The notes below the pieces were generated by a model. It saw only the letters and a program-made list of their open reading frames with translations. It had not been told where the DNA came from and did not search any database. From Bernardetiaceae bacterium (GTDB taxonomy: Bacteria; Bacteroidota; Bacteroidia; Cytophagales; Thermoflexibacteraceae), in NCBI GenBank assembly GCA_025057115.1, contig JANWWZ010000010.1, forward strand, positions 1 to 64,000: a stretch of 64,000 bases of DNA. The letters run 5' to 3'. This document shows, in pieces, positions 45,781-54,985 of the stretch. Each line of letters starts with the position of its first letter. Position 1 is the stretch's first letter. The translations under genes and the position numbers were made by a program.

Positions 45781-45854
45781 ACTGGAGGAATTTGCGCACT
45801 ACGTAGCTTTGTTTTTGGCAATAAGGTGTAACTTCAGCGGCAAATTTGTAATAT

Positions 45855-47102
45855 ATGAAAGAAGTGTTTGCTGAAGTAATCACTATTGGTGATGAAATTC
45901 TCTACGGGCAAATAGTAGATACTAATTCGCAGTGGATTAGCGCTGAACTAGACAAAATCGGCATTCGCACTGCACGCCAGACTTCCGTAGGGGATTCGCG
46001 CCAAGCCATTTTCAGTGCCTTGCAAGCCGCCGAAGCCCTTGCCCAAGTTATTATTATTACCGGTGGGCTAGGACCTACCAAAGACGACATCACAAAACAT
46101 ACCTTAGCAGAGTACTTCGGCAGCGAACTCGTGTTTGACCCCACCGTGCTGGAAAACATCGAACGCCTATTTAAACCACGTGGCAGGGAAGTAACCGAAA
46201 CCAATCGACAACAAGCCTATGTGCTGGCAGGTTGTAAGGTACTGCAAAACAGTATCGGTACTGCTCCTGGCATGTGGCTGGAACGCAATGGCAAGGTATT
46301 TATTTCTCTTCCTGGGGTTCCCCACGAGATGAAAAAACTCATGAGTGAGCAAGTACTGCCCGCACTTCAAACGCATTTCCAAACCCCGCATGTCATTCAT
46401 TACTTCATCAAAACTATTAACATTCCTGAGTCCACCCTATCCGACTTAATCCAGCAGTGGGAACTTGCTTTGCCCGCTCACTTGAAACTTGCCTACCTCC
46501 CTCGTCCAGGGCAAGTTCGCTTGAGGCTTACTGGCATAGGAGCAGACAAGGAAGCATTGCAAGCAGAAATGAATCAACAAGTAGAACAGCTACTATCTAT
46601 CATTGGCAAGTACGTGTATGGATACGGAGAAGAAGAAATAGAAACGAAAGTCGGCGCGTTGCTCCTGCAGCAAGGCAAAACGATTGCCGTAGCAGAAAGC
46701 TGTACAGGAGGGTATATTGCTCATCAGTTTACTCAGCATGCTGGCGCGAGCCGTTATTTTCTAGGAGGGATTGTGGCTTACAGCAACCAGGTCAAGATTG
46801 CTCAACTGGGGGTGTCGGCTGAAACTTTAGCCCAATACGGAGCTGTTAGCGAGCCTGTAGCCCGCCAAATGGCTGAAAATGTACGCCTACGCTATGAGGC
46901 TAGCATTGGCATATCTACCACTGGCATCGCTGGACCAGATGGAGGCACTCCAGAAAAACCCGTCGGAACGGTGTGGATAGCTTACGCCGATGGCAACCAA
47001 ACCATCGCCAAAAAACTTACCCTTACCCAAGAACGCATGCTCAATATCATGCTTACTACAAATGCACTTCTTGATTTGGTAAGACAGCAACTTTGTTCAT
47101 AA
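45855..47102 (+). CDS. cinA: CinA-family protein (MoaB-like domain plus NMN amidohydrolase domain)
   Basis: A 415-residue cytoplasmic protein. The N-terminal molybdopterin-binding-like domain (about 4-170) has EVITIGDEILYGQIVDTNSQWI, ITGGLGPTKDDITKH and SLPGVPHEMKKLM; in CinA this acts as an ADP-ribose pyrophosphatase. The C-terminal PncC-type domain (about 260-412) has VAESCTGGYIAHQFT, GGIVAYSNQVK and GIAGPDGGTPEKPVGTVWIA and deamidates NMN to nicotinate mononucleotide. Together they recycle pyridine nucleotides. The length is the family norm. The next gene follows after 76 bases. Confidence 0.93.
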   Translation: MKEVFAEVITIGDEILYGQIVDTNSQWISAELDKIGIRTARQTSVGDSRQAIFSALQAAEALAQVIIITGGLGPTKDDITKHTLAEYFGSELVFDPTVLENIERLFKPRGREVTETNRQQAYVLAGCKVLQNSIGTAPGMWLERNGKVFISLPGVPHEMKKLMSEQVLPALQTHFQTPHVIHYFIKTINIPESTLSDLIQQWELALPAHLKLAYLPRPGQVRLRLTGIGADKEALQAEMNQQVEQLLSIIGKYVYGYGEEEIETKVGALLLQQGKTIAVAESCTGGYIAHQFTQHAGASRYFLGGIVAYSNQVKIAQLGVSAETLAQYGAVSEPVARQMAENVRLRYEASIGISTTGIAGPDGGTPEKPVGTVWIAYADGNQTIAKKLTLTQERMLNIMLTTNALLDLVRQQLCS

Positions 47103-47178
47103 CTCAACCTTTACAGTAGCTCAAAATACTGGTAATGTACTGCCAGTAGTTTTGCAGGCAGTGTATTTACCAAAATTT

Positions 47179-48699
47179 ATGAAGCGCTTTTTTACCATTT
47201 CCTGCATAGCTGCTGTCAGTTTACTGGCGAGTAACTGTAGCAAGCGGCAAGCCGATCCCATTCAGGAGGATGTGGCTACGTTTAAAGAAATTGGAAGAAT
47301 TGATTTGGGCAGTACGGGCGCTGCAGAAATTGCCGCCTACGACCCTAAAACAAAACGACTTTTCATAGTTAATGTCGATGGCGGTTCTCGGATTGATGTA
47401 ATTGACCTTCGCAATCCCACTGCGCCAGTGAAAATACAATCCATCGATATTAATGCAATAGGAGGCGGGGGAGTAAATAGTGTAGCAGTGAGTAATGGTC
47501 TGCTGGCTGCTGCTGTAGAAGCTCCCAACAAGACCGATAACGGTAGAGTTATTGTATTCAACACTGAAACGCTCAACATAGTGCGCCAAATTACAGTGGG
47601 AGCTCTCCCGGATATGATCACCTTTAGCCCTGATGGCAATTTCATTCTCACTGCCAACGAAGGCGAGCCTAATGAAGCCTATACTATCGACCCTGTAGGT
47701 TCAGTATCCATCATTGCAGTCAATCAAAATTATGCTGTAACAACACTGGATTTTTCCCAATTTGCTAGCAATCGCTCGGCATTAGAGCAACGGGGATTGC
47801 GCATCTATGGCAGGAATGCTTCCTTTGCTCAGGACATGGAACCAGAATACATTGCCGTTTCCGACGACTCTAAAACTGCTTGGGTTACCCTACAAGAAAA
47901 CAATGCCATTGCCCGCATTGACCTGACTACTCGCACTTTTACAGGTCTTTTTCCTTTGGGCACTAAAGACCATAATGCAGGAGAAAACAACAAGATAGAC
48001 GCTAGCGATCGGGATAACATAGTAGGCAATTTCCGCAATTGGCCTGTGCAAGGTTACTACCAGCCAGATGCCATCGCTTTCTTTACCATTGGCGGCATGC
48101 CCTACCTAATTACAGCCAATGAAGGAGATGCGCGAGCATACGAAGGCTACAACGAAGAGCGCCGAGCAGGAGATAGCAACTATCGACTAGACCCGACGCG
48201 CTTCCCCAATGCAGCAGAATTGCGGCAGCCTGCAAATATTGGTCGATTGCGCACCACTGCCGCCAATGGCGATATTGACGGCGATGGAGACTACGATATT
48301 ATCTACACCTATGGAACTCGTTCTTTTAGCATCTGGAACGCCAACACTTTAACTCTTGTAAGCGATGTAGGGAAAGACATGGAAGAGCGCACCATTGTTG
48401 CAGGTCTTTATGACGATACGCGCAGTGATGACAAAGGCGTTGAGCCCGAAGCAGTTACTATAGCGGACTTCAATGGGCGCAAGATTGCTTTCATCGGTTT
48501 AGAGCGCGCCGATGCCGTGCTGGTGTATGATGTTACCAATCCTACGGCTGCCCAGTTTATTAAGTTATTGCCTACTGGCGATGCTCCTGAAGGAGTGCTG
48601 TACATCAGCCCAAAAGATAGCCCCAATGGCCGCAGTCTTTTAATTGCCACTTGCGAAGGTGATGGGCTAGTGAACATTTATCAACCAGAAACGAAGTAA
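47179..48699 (+). CDS. Choice-of-anchor I-like exported beta-propeller protein
   Basis: A 506-residue protein from ATG 47179 (MKRFFTISCIAAVSLLASNC). That N-terminus is a signal sequence with a Cys that may be lipidated, although Asn at -1 is unusual for a lipobox. The body is a YVTN/PhoX-like propeller: ITFSPDGNFILTANEGEPNEAYTIDPVGS, EYIAVSDDSKTAWVTLQENNAIARID, ITANEGDARAY..., and GVEPEAVTIADFNGRKIAFIGLERADAVLVYD. These are the conserved stretches of the choice-of-anchor I family, often next to alkaline phosphatase domains; none is present here. The substrate is unknown. An upstream in-frame ATG (47152) would add nine residues before the signal. A strong terminator follows the stop. Confidence 0.85.
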   Translation: MKRFFTISCIAAVSLLASNCSKRQADPIQEDVATFKEIGRIDLGSTGAAEIAAYDPKTKRLFIVNVDGGSRIDVIDLRNPTAPVKIQSIDINAIGGGGVNSVAVSNGLLAAAVEAPNKTDNGRVIVFNTETLNIVRQITVGALPDMITFSPDGNFILTANEGEPNEAYTIDPVGSVSIIAVNQNYAVTTLDFSQFASNRSALEQRGLRIYGRNASFAQDMEPEYIAVSDDSKTAWVTLQENNAIARIDLTTRTFTGLFPLGTKDHNAGENNKIDASDRDNIVGNFRNWPVQGYYQPDAIAFFTIGGMPYLITANEGDARAYEGYNEERRAGDSNYRLDPTRFPNAAELRQPANIGRLRTTAANGDIDGDGDYDIIYTYGTRSFSIWNANTLTLVSDVGKDMEERTIVAGLYDDTRSDDKGVEPEAVTIADFNGRKIAFIGLERADAVLVYDVTNPTAAQFIKLLPTGDAPEGVLYISPKDSPNGRSLLIATCEGDGLVNIYQPETK

Positions 48700-48700
48700 A

Positions 48701-48735
48701 AAAAGCTACCCCTGCTACTGGCAAGGGTAGCTTTT
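48701..48735. terminator. Bidirectional terminator
   Basis: AAAAGCTACCC (48701-48711) and GGGTAGCTTTT (48725-48735) form a perfect 11-bp stem with a 13-base loop, with A-rich and T-rich ends on both strands. It sits between two convergent genes and serves both. Confidence 0.85.
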
Positions 48736-48744
48736 CAAAACTAA

Positions 48745-50727
48745 TTAGCAGTAAACCATGCTTTTTAAAGACTTAGCAGCATAGTTGGTTGGTTGTATGA
48801 GTCCATCGGCTCCTACCTTAAAGCCGATGAGCATCATATCATCAATTTGTTTTTGGATAGTTTGGTAGCCTTCCATCCAATTTTTGAGAATATTTTCAAT
48901 AGCGATATGTTGCTCTTGGGCGGGCTTGTCTGAAATAGCTACTAATTGATTGCGCAGGTTGCGAAGCATAAATTTTTTGCCCTCCGGTCCTCCAAATTGG
49001 TCTTGAATGCCATCAGAGAACATGTATATGGTGGTAAGCTGATTGATGTTGATTTCGTGCAAAGAGTAGTTGCGCGGTTCGGTAGCTACTCCCCCTACCG
49101 AGAGTTTATCGCCTTTTATTTCGTAGAGTTCCTCATTTTGGATATAAATGACGGGATTTTTGGCGCTAGCAATTTGTATTTTTTCCTCTTGGGGTAGGAT
49201 GACGCAGATGGAAATATCCATGCCGTCGTTATTTCGGGTTTCGTTTTGGCGCAGCGATTTGTTAATGCCTTGGTGGAGCTCGTTGAGTATTTGGTCAGGA
49301 GAGTAAATATTTTTCATGTAAACGATTTCGTCGAGGAGTTTATTTCCTATCATGCTCATAAATCCGCCTGGAACGCCGTGCCCGGTGCAATCTGCTGCAG
49401 CGATGATAATTTTTCTGTCGGAACCTTCTTCTATATCAGCAAACCAGTAAAAATCGCCGCTAACCACATCGCGCGGCTTGTAGAAGACGAAAAACTCTGG
49501 CAACGTTTGCCGAATTCGCTCCACAGAAGGCAACATGTAGGATTGGATGCGGCTGGCGTAGTTCAAACTTGCTAAAATTTGTTGATTTTTAGCATGAATT
49601 TTATCGCGCTGCTCTTCTATCTTGGCATTTTGCAGCATGATATTGTGATTTTGCATCATGATTTCTTCTTTTTGCCGTTCAATTTCGGCATTTTTAAGAG
49701 TGAGCTCCGCGTTGAGCCGCTTTTGAGCGCGATAGTTTTGGAAAATGAGCAATCCGATAATGCCTGCGGCAATCAGTCCAACTAGTGCAATGTAAGTAAT
49801 CCATTGTTGGCGCTTTTTTTCCTGCTCAAGCATCATGTTGCGATTTTTTTGCTCTAGGGCTTTGAGTTCTTGTTCTTGCAAGCGAAGTTTGTGCAACATG
49901 AGCATTTCTGTAGTCATTTTAAGACTAGCAGCTATTTGAGTAAGGCTATCCATAGTGGTTTTAAGGCTGTCAGAGGAGCGCCGCAAGCTATCGGCAAGTT
50001 TAGCAGTGAGCCGAGTGAGTTGAACTTGTTCTTTAGTTTTGGTAGTAAGTTGTTTAGTTTTAATTTGCAGTTCGGCTTCTTTTTGCCTGAGTTCTTCTTC
50101 CTTTTTTTGCAGTTCTGTTTTGCTACTTTCCAAAATTTTTTTGGCAGAGTCTAGTTTAGAATCTCTCTTTTTTATTTCCTGCTCGCGCAAGAGGGCAATT
50201 TCAGCCAATACAGGTGTAAACTCGGTTTGCAAAGTTTTATAAGATTTTACTGCTCTTCTTTCCCTTCGCGACAGTTCCTCGTCAGTTTTATTGGCAATGA
50301 GTTGATAAGCAGGCATGATCTTTTTGGTTATGAAGTCATATAGGACTTCTTTGCTCACCTTTCCTTCTTTGTAAAGTTCGTAGTATAATTGGTAAGATTC
50401 TTTGAAGTAATCTGCTGCATCATCGTGCTTTTGTTGATAGAAGGCATTTAAAGTGCCTAGAACTTCAAAGGCTTTAGCCTGTCCTTGAATATAACCAATT
50501 TGCCGAGATAGTTTTTCTGCTTGTTTGGCGTAGTACAAGGCTTCTTCTATTTTTTTAGGGGCATACAGTTCAGCCAGTTCGTTCATAGCATCTACTTGGC
50601 GAGCATCTTTTTTATCTTGGCTGACGATGCGCAAAAGCTGGTCGATTCGATCATCAGCTAATGCATTAGTTGTAAAAGTCAATAGCAATGAGCCCGCAAA
50701 TAGGTAATACCTGAGCATGGGTTTCAT
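48745..50727 (-). CDS. TPR / SpoIIE-type protein serine phosphatase, membrane-anchored
   Basis: A 660-residue signalling protein. After a signal peptide (about 1-24), TPR-like helices (about 25-150) and a long charged coiled coil (about 185-300) would lie in the periplasm. A single TM helix WITYIALVGLIAAGIIGLLIF is near 310-332, then a second coiled coil rich in NAEIERQKEEI. The SpoIIE/PP2C domain (about 385-650) has RDVVSGDFYWF, AADCTGHGVPGGFMSMIG and MFSDGIQDQFGG, the metal-binding Asp motifs. It is likely a sensor whose cytoplasmic phosphatase acts on an anti-sigma-antagonist-like partner; no partner gene is adjacent. Confidence 0.9.
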   Translation of the reverse strand: MKPMLRYYLFAGSLLLTFTTNALADDRIDQLLRIVSQDKKDARQVDAMNELAELYAPKKIEEALYYAKQAEKLSRQIGYIQGQAKAFEVLGTLNAFYQQKHDDAADYFKESYQLYYELYKEGKVSKEVLYDFITKKIMPAYQLIANKTDEELSRRERRAVKSYKTLQTEFTPVLAEIALLREQEIKKRDSKLDSAKKILESSKTELQKKEEELRQKEAELQIKTKQLTTKTKEQVQLTRLTAKLADSLRRSSDSLKTTMDSLTQIAASLKMTTEMLMLHKLRLQEQELKALEQKNRNMMLEQEKKRQQWITYIALVGLIAAGIIGLLIFQNYRAQKRLNAELTLKNAEIERQKEEIMMQNHNIMLQNAKIEEQRDKIHAKNQQILASLNYASRIQSYMLPSVERIRQTLPEFFVFYKPRDVVSGDFYWFADIEEGSDRKIIIAAADCTGHGVPGGFMSMIGNKLLDEIVYMKNIYSPDQILNELHQGINKSLRQNETRNNDGMDISICVILPQEEKIQIASAKNPVIYIQNEELYEIKGDKLSVGGVATEPRNYSLHEININQLTTIYMFSDGIQDQFGGPEGKKFMLRNLRNQLVAISDKPAQEQHIAIENILKNWMEGYQTIQKQIDDMMLIGFKVGADGLIQPTNYAAKSLKSMVYC

Positions 50728-50941
50728 AAGTGTAATACCTTAATATTATTGCGCGATAACAATTCAGTGAACTAATACTAAGTGGTATAACAATTAATAA
50801 GGGGCTCTATTCTAAAACGACAAAACGACTCTTTTTGATACAAAACTAGCATTAAATAACACATAATTTTTCTATCTTCCGATACAAGTAGTGCTTAGAG
50901 AATTTGTGCGCAAAAAACTTCGATAAACATTTACATATATT

Positions 50942-50949
50942 TATATTTG
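50942..50949 (+). promoter_or_regulatory. Candidate -7 box upstream of the tsdA-like gene
   Basis: TATATTTG is a full match to the Bacteroidota -7 consensus TAnnTTTG, 25 bases before the start codon. I found no TTTG at the expected -33 spacing, so support is partial. Confidence 0.35.
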
Positions 50950-50973
50950 CATGTAATTTAGCCCTGCGAAAAA

Positions 50974-52053
50974 ATGGAAAACAACAACTGGCTTTATCAG
51001 TGGAGTAGAGTTACTTATCAGCTTACTGTTGTAATTATTGCAGCGCTTATCTTACTGCTGGTGCAAGTATGGTATGTAGCAAATCCTCCTGTTGAGCAAC
51101 AAGATTTTTCCAATCATCCGTTTGTTAAAGCTACTCAAGAGGCAACCAAAAGTTTGCAAGCAAGTTTAGCTCCTTCGCCTATCTTGTGGAAAGGACCTGA
51201 TCCGAGCACTATACCTAACAACCCTTCAGGGGATAGCATTCGGTATGGGCGTGAACTCATTGCCAATACAGCTGCCTACTTTGGTCCTAAAGGCTCTATT
51301 GCTCAAACTACCAATGGCATGAATTGCCAGAATTGCCATTTAGAAGCAGGGACCCGTCCATGGGGCAATAATTACGGGGCTGTGTGGAGTACGTATCCCA
51401 AGTTTCGCGCTCGCTCTGGCACTGTGGAAAGCATAGAAAAACGCATTAACGACTGCTTTGAACGCAGTTTGAATGGCAAGCCCTTGCCCGAAGATAGCAA
51501 GGAAATGAAGTCCATCATAGCTTATATGCGCTGGTTAGGGCAAGGAGTAGCCAAAGGACAAGCTCCTGCAGGAAGTGGAATCATGGATTTGCCTTACCTA
51601 GACCGACCTGCTGACCCTGAAGCAGGAAAAGTGCTCTATGAGCAAAAATGTGTGGCATGTCATAAAAAAGATGGGCAAGGTCAGCTAGCGCCAGATGGAA
51701 AAACTTATATCTATCCGCCTCTGTGGGGTGAGCATAGCTATAATGTCAGTGCTGGACTTTATCGCCTTTCGCGCCTTGCTGGTTACCTAAAAGCAAATAT
51801 GCCTCTGGGAGCCACTTGGGAAAAACCGCAACTGACTGACGAAGAAGCCTGGGATATTGCCGCTTATGTCAATTCTATGCCCAGACCCAACAAGCGCTTT
51901 CCCGCTGATTGGCCTGACATTAGTAAAAAGCCCGTAGATCATCCTTTTGGACCCTTTGCTGACCCCTATAGCGAAAAACAACACAAGTACGGACCCTTCC
52001 GACCTATTAAGAAGTGGTACGAACAACAGGCACAAGCAAAAGCAACTAAATAA
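50974..52053 (+). CDS. Dihaem cytochrome c, thiosulfate dehydrogenase (TsdA)-like
   Basis: A 359-residue protein held by an N-terminal membrane helix (LTVVIIAALILLLVQVWYVA, about 16-35). Two haem sites are present: C118-C121-H122 (CQNCH) and C226-C229-H230 (CVACH). The first domain's NCHLEAGTRPWGNNYGAVWSTYPKFRARSG and RINDCFERSLNGKPLP match TsdA. In that family the Cys of this second motif (here C161) is the distal ligand of the catalytic haem that couples thiosulfate to tetrathionate. The second domain has GQGQLAPDG and AWDIAAYVNSMPRP, a typical cytochrome c ending. It opens a unit with two OprD-like porins. Function as thiosulfate oxidase or tetrathionate reductase is inferred. Confidence 0.85.
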   Translation: MENNNWLYQWSRVTYQLTVVIIAALILLLVQVWYVANPPVEQQDFSNHPFVKATQEATKSLQASLAPSPILWKGPDPSTIPNNPSGDSIRYGRELIANTAAYFGPKGSIAQTTNGMNCQNCHLEAGTRPWGNNYGAVWSTYPKFRARSGTVESIEKRINDCFERSLNGKPLPEDSKEMKSIIAYMRWLGQGVAKGQAPAGSGIMDLPYLDRPADPEAGKVLYEQKCVACHKKDGQGQLAPDGKTYIYPPLWGEHSYNVSAGLYRLSRLAGYLKANMPLGATWEKPQLTDEEAWDIAAYVNSMPRPNKRFPADWPDISKKPVDHPFGPFADPYSEKQHKYGPFRPIKKWYEQQAQAKATK

Positions 52054-52076
52054 CAAACAACAATCCTCCAACAATT

Positions 52077-53510
52077 ATGTGCCGCAACCTATTGCTTGCA
52101 GCAGTGGTTTGGTTAATGGTACTGCAGCACTTGATTGCTCAGCACGCTACTTCCGATAGTACAAGTCACTCTGCTGAAGAGGAGCCTATTTTGCACTTTC
52201 CACCACCCAGAAATGAGTTTAGGTTAGAGGTTCGCAACTTTTTTTCTTCCACTATTAATTATAGCTTTCTTCCTGACTACATTGCCAATGGTGTTTCTAT
52301 TGCCTTAGATTATCACTCCCCTTCGTGGCATGGTTTTTCATTCGCCTTTGGAGGAGCCCTTATTGAAAATCCTTTTCACACTAAACACATCTGGGAAAAA
52401 GACTCTTTAACAGGGCAGCACAGCCGCTACGAAAGTGAACTATTTGATCTTACCCAACCCTATCGCCACTCCGACCTTACTTTGATGGAGGAAATGTTTG
52501 TTCGATATACAGGCAAAAAATTTACTACTTCTCTGGGCAATTTATTGCTTAAAACCCCTTTTATAAATCCCCAAGATGGCCGACTTCGCCCTACTATGGT
52601 GCGCGGCTTTTGGACAGAAATGCAACTTGCTAAAAAATTATTTGCCGAAGCAGGGTGGATTACTCACGTAGCGCCCCGCTCTACTACGGAGTGGTTTAAA
52701 ATAGGCGAATCAGTAGGAGTGTACTGGTCGGGTCTAGCTCCTAATGGGCAACTTTCTAACTACCGCCATCATATCAAAACTAAAGGGGTAGGTATGGCTG
52801 CTCTTATTTGGAAAGACAATGAAAGCAAAGTGCAGTTGTGGAATACTTTCTTTGAAAATGTTACCAATACTTTGCTTTTGCAGGCGGATTTTCCATTATT
52901 TCATACTCCTCGCGAAGCAAAGTGCGAGGCAGGAGTTCAACTCATTCGGCAGGACGTAGTAGGGCAAGGTGGTAATGCACAGCCAGGGTTGGCGTATGCA
53001 GAAAAAGGCAAGTATAGTCAGGTACTATCTACTCGAATCATTTATCGCACTGGAAGGCATTACTGTTCATTGGCTTATACTAACATCAATGGCACGACGC
53101 GTTTCTTAATGCCGCGCGAATGGGGAAGAGAACCTTTCTATACCTTTATGGAGCGAGAGCGAAATGAAGGACTGCGCAGTGCTAATGCTTACATGGCAGA
53201 ATGGCAAGCCGAGTGGTTACCTAAGTGTTTTCAAACCTCCATTGCGTTGGGCTACTACAACTTACCTTCAGTGCATAATTCAGCTTACAACAAGTATCAA
53301 ATGCCTTCCTTTGCCCAGTTAAATGTAGAGCTCAACTACCGACCTAAATTTTTGAAAGGAGTGAGCTTGCAGGCGCTTTATGTTTACAAACGCGCAATGG
53401 AAATGGAAGAAATCCCTATAGAAGTACTGCACAATCGCGCTAATATGCACTTGATTAATTTGGTATTGCGGTATGTTTTTGTCCAGTATGCTGTTGAAGA
53501 TAAGTTATGA
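52077..53510 (+). CDS. OprD-like outer-membrane porin (first of a pair)
   Basis: A 477-residue protein with a signal peptide (MCRNLLLAAVVWLMVLQHLIAQ) and alternating amphipathic strands to the C-terminus. LKTPFINPQDGRLRPTMVRGFWTEMQ closely follows the OprD pattern (tPf.n.qD.Rm.P....G). The late LMPREWGREPFYTFMERERNEGLRSANAY block is shared with the next gene. OprD porins pass small anionic or amino-acid-like solutes. It starts 24 bases after the cytochrome gene, so the two are probably co-transcribed. A role in sulfur-compound passage is inferred only from that neighbourhood. Confidence 0.8.
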   Translation: MCRNLLLAAVVWLMVLQHLIAQHATSDSTSHSAEEEPILHFPPPRNEFRLEVRNFFSSTINYSFLPDYIANGVSIALDYHSPSWHGFSFAFGGALIENPFHTKHIWEKDSLTGQHSRYESELFDLTQPYRHSDLTLMEEMFVRYTGKKFTTSLGNLLLKTPFINPQDGRLRPTMVRGFWTEMQLAKKLFAEAGWITHVAPRSTTEWFKIGESVGVYWSGLAPNGQLSNYRHHIKTKGVGMAALIWKDNESKVQLWNTFFENVTNTLLLQADFPLFHTPREAKCEAGVQLIRQDVVGQGGNAQPGLAYAEKGKYSQVLSTRIIYRTGRHYCSLAYTNINGTTRFLMPREWGREPFYTFMERERNEGLRSANAYMAEWQAEWLPKCFQTSIALGYYNLPSVHNSAYNKYQMPSFAQLNVELNYRPKFLKGVSLQALYVYKRAMEMEEIPIEVLHNRANMHLINLVLRYVFVQYAVEDKL

Positions 53511-54859
53511 GAATGGCGTTTTTGGTTAGTGCGTCTTTATTGTTTGCTATTTTTTCAAACGCTGCTCCTTGGTCAGATACGCTGCAATCTTTCTTGCGTC
53601 GTGGAAAATATGAATTTCAAAGCCGCACTTTTTTCATGGCAACAATTAATCAAGGCAATTTGGTAGATTATTATGCATTAGGGTCGGGCTTTGGCGCCAG
53701 TTATGAAACTCCTAACTGGAAAGGTTTTCAACTGACCCTTTCAGCGTATGTGTGGGATAACTTGGTTTCCTCTAACCTTGCCCCGCAAGTCAATCTGATC
53801 AATCGGTATGAAATAGGGTTATTCGATATCACTCGCCCTGAATACAAAGGACCTTTAGCGCGTCTGGAGCATTTGCGTCTATCCTATCAGCGCAGTCATT
53901 TGTCGCTGACGGTAGGACGTATGATACTCAAAACGCCTTTTGTAAATCCACAAGATGGAAGGATGCGCCCCAATATGCAAGAAGGGGGCTGGATAGAATG
54001 GCGCCAAAGTAAGAGATGGCATGCACAAGGAGGTATTTTATGGCGAATGTCGCCGCGCTCTACTGAAAAGTGGTACACCATCGCAGAGACCTTTGGCATT
54101 TATCCACAAGCAAGAGCAATTACTGGACGCCCTGCCACCTACAAAGGCAACATCCCTAAACAACCTCTGGTCATTGGAGCGTTAAGTTATCACGTCGGGC
54201 TTAGTACTCAGTTGCAGTATTGGTTTTACTGGATGCCTCAAATGTTTTATACACAATTCTTGCAGCTGGAAGGGAATATTAAAAACGGATACGGTCAAGG
54301 TTTTTGGGGAGTTCAATGGGCATGGCAAACCGACTTAGATGCACGCAGTGAGCTTTCTGCTGAAAAGCGATACATGCCTAAAAATCACCGCGCTTGGGTG
54401 ATGAGTGCAAGGATCGGGCAACGGATCAACTTTCATCATTTCACACTTAACTACACTCATATAGGAGATGCAGGGCAGTGGCTTTTTCCCCGTGAATGGG
54501 GGCGCGACCCTTTCTATACCTTCATTCCCAGAGAGCGCAACGAGGGTTTTGCTAACGTGCATGCCATCACTTTTAACTATCAAACTCGCCTGACTCAAAC
54601 TTTGCAACTGCAGCTATCTGTTGGTAATTATGCCGTTCCTCATCCTACAAATGCTCTAAAAAACAAGTATGCCATGCCCGACTACCAGCAGTTGAACACC
54701 AGTTTGCTATGGCGACCTCAAGGGTTTTGGAAAGGTTTAGAAGTAGAGTTGCTTTACATGATTAAAAACAATGGCGGTTCTGAACCACTTGACGATAATT
54801 TTATCATCAACAAAGTCAATATGCACCATGTTAACTGGATTGTAAATTATCGCTTTTGA
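53507..54859 (+). CDS. OprD-like outer-membrane porin (second of a pair)
   Basis: A 450-residue paralogue of the preceding porin; its ATG overlaps the preceding stop (ATGA), implying coupled translation. Signal peptide: MRMAFLVSASLLFAIFSNAAP. Shared landmarks are LKTPFVNPQDGRMRPNMQEGGWIEWRQ, APRST/SPRSTEKWYTIAETFGIY and LFPREWGRDPFYTFIPRERNEGF. The ending VNMHHVNWIVNYRF has the terminal aromatic expected of a BAM substrate. Tandem duplication followed by divergence is the simplest history. Substrate unknown. Confidence 0.8.
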   Translation: MRMAFLVSASLLFAIFSNAAPWSDTLQSFLRRGKYEFQSRTFFMATINQGNLVDYYALGSGFGASYETPNWKGFQLTLSAYVWDNLVSSNLAPQVNLINRYEIGLFDITRPEYKGPLARLEHLRLSYQRSHLSLTVGRMILKTPFVNPQDGRMRPNMQEGGWIEWRQSKRWHAQGGILWRMSPRSTEKWYTIAETFGIYPQARAITGRPATYKGNIPKQPLVIGALSYHVGLSTQLQYWFYWMPQMFYTQFLQLEGNIKNGYGQGFWGVQWAWQTDLDARSELSAEKRYMPKNHRAWVMSARIGQRINFHHFTLNYTHIGDAGQWLFPREWGRDPFYTFIPRERNEGFANVHAITFNYQTRLTQTLQLQLSVGNYAVPHPTNALKNKYAMPDYQQLNTSLLWRPQGFWKGLEVELLYMIKNNGGSEPLDDNFIINKVNMHHVNWIVNYRF

Positions 54860-54942
54860 ACAACTGTTGAGTAGCCGTGGCAAACTTTTAGGCTGGTACC
54901 TTGGCGGCGCGTTTCTATCATTTGCTACGGGCTAAAAAATAA

Positions 54943-54965
54943 AAGCCGCCCAATGGAAGCGGCTT
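54943..54965 (-). terminator. Rho-independent terminator of sucC
   Basis: On the minus strand AAGCCGC (54965-54959) pairs with GCGGCTT (54949-54943) around a 9-base loop and is followed by TTATTTTTT. It ends the sucC transcript 20 bases past its stop codon. Confidence 0.8.
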
Positions 54966-54985
54966 AGACAAAGTTAAAATATTTT

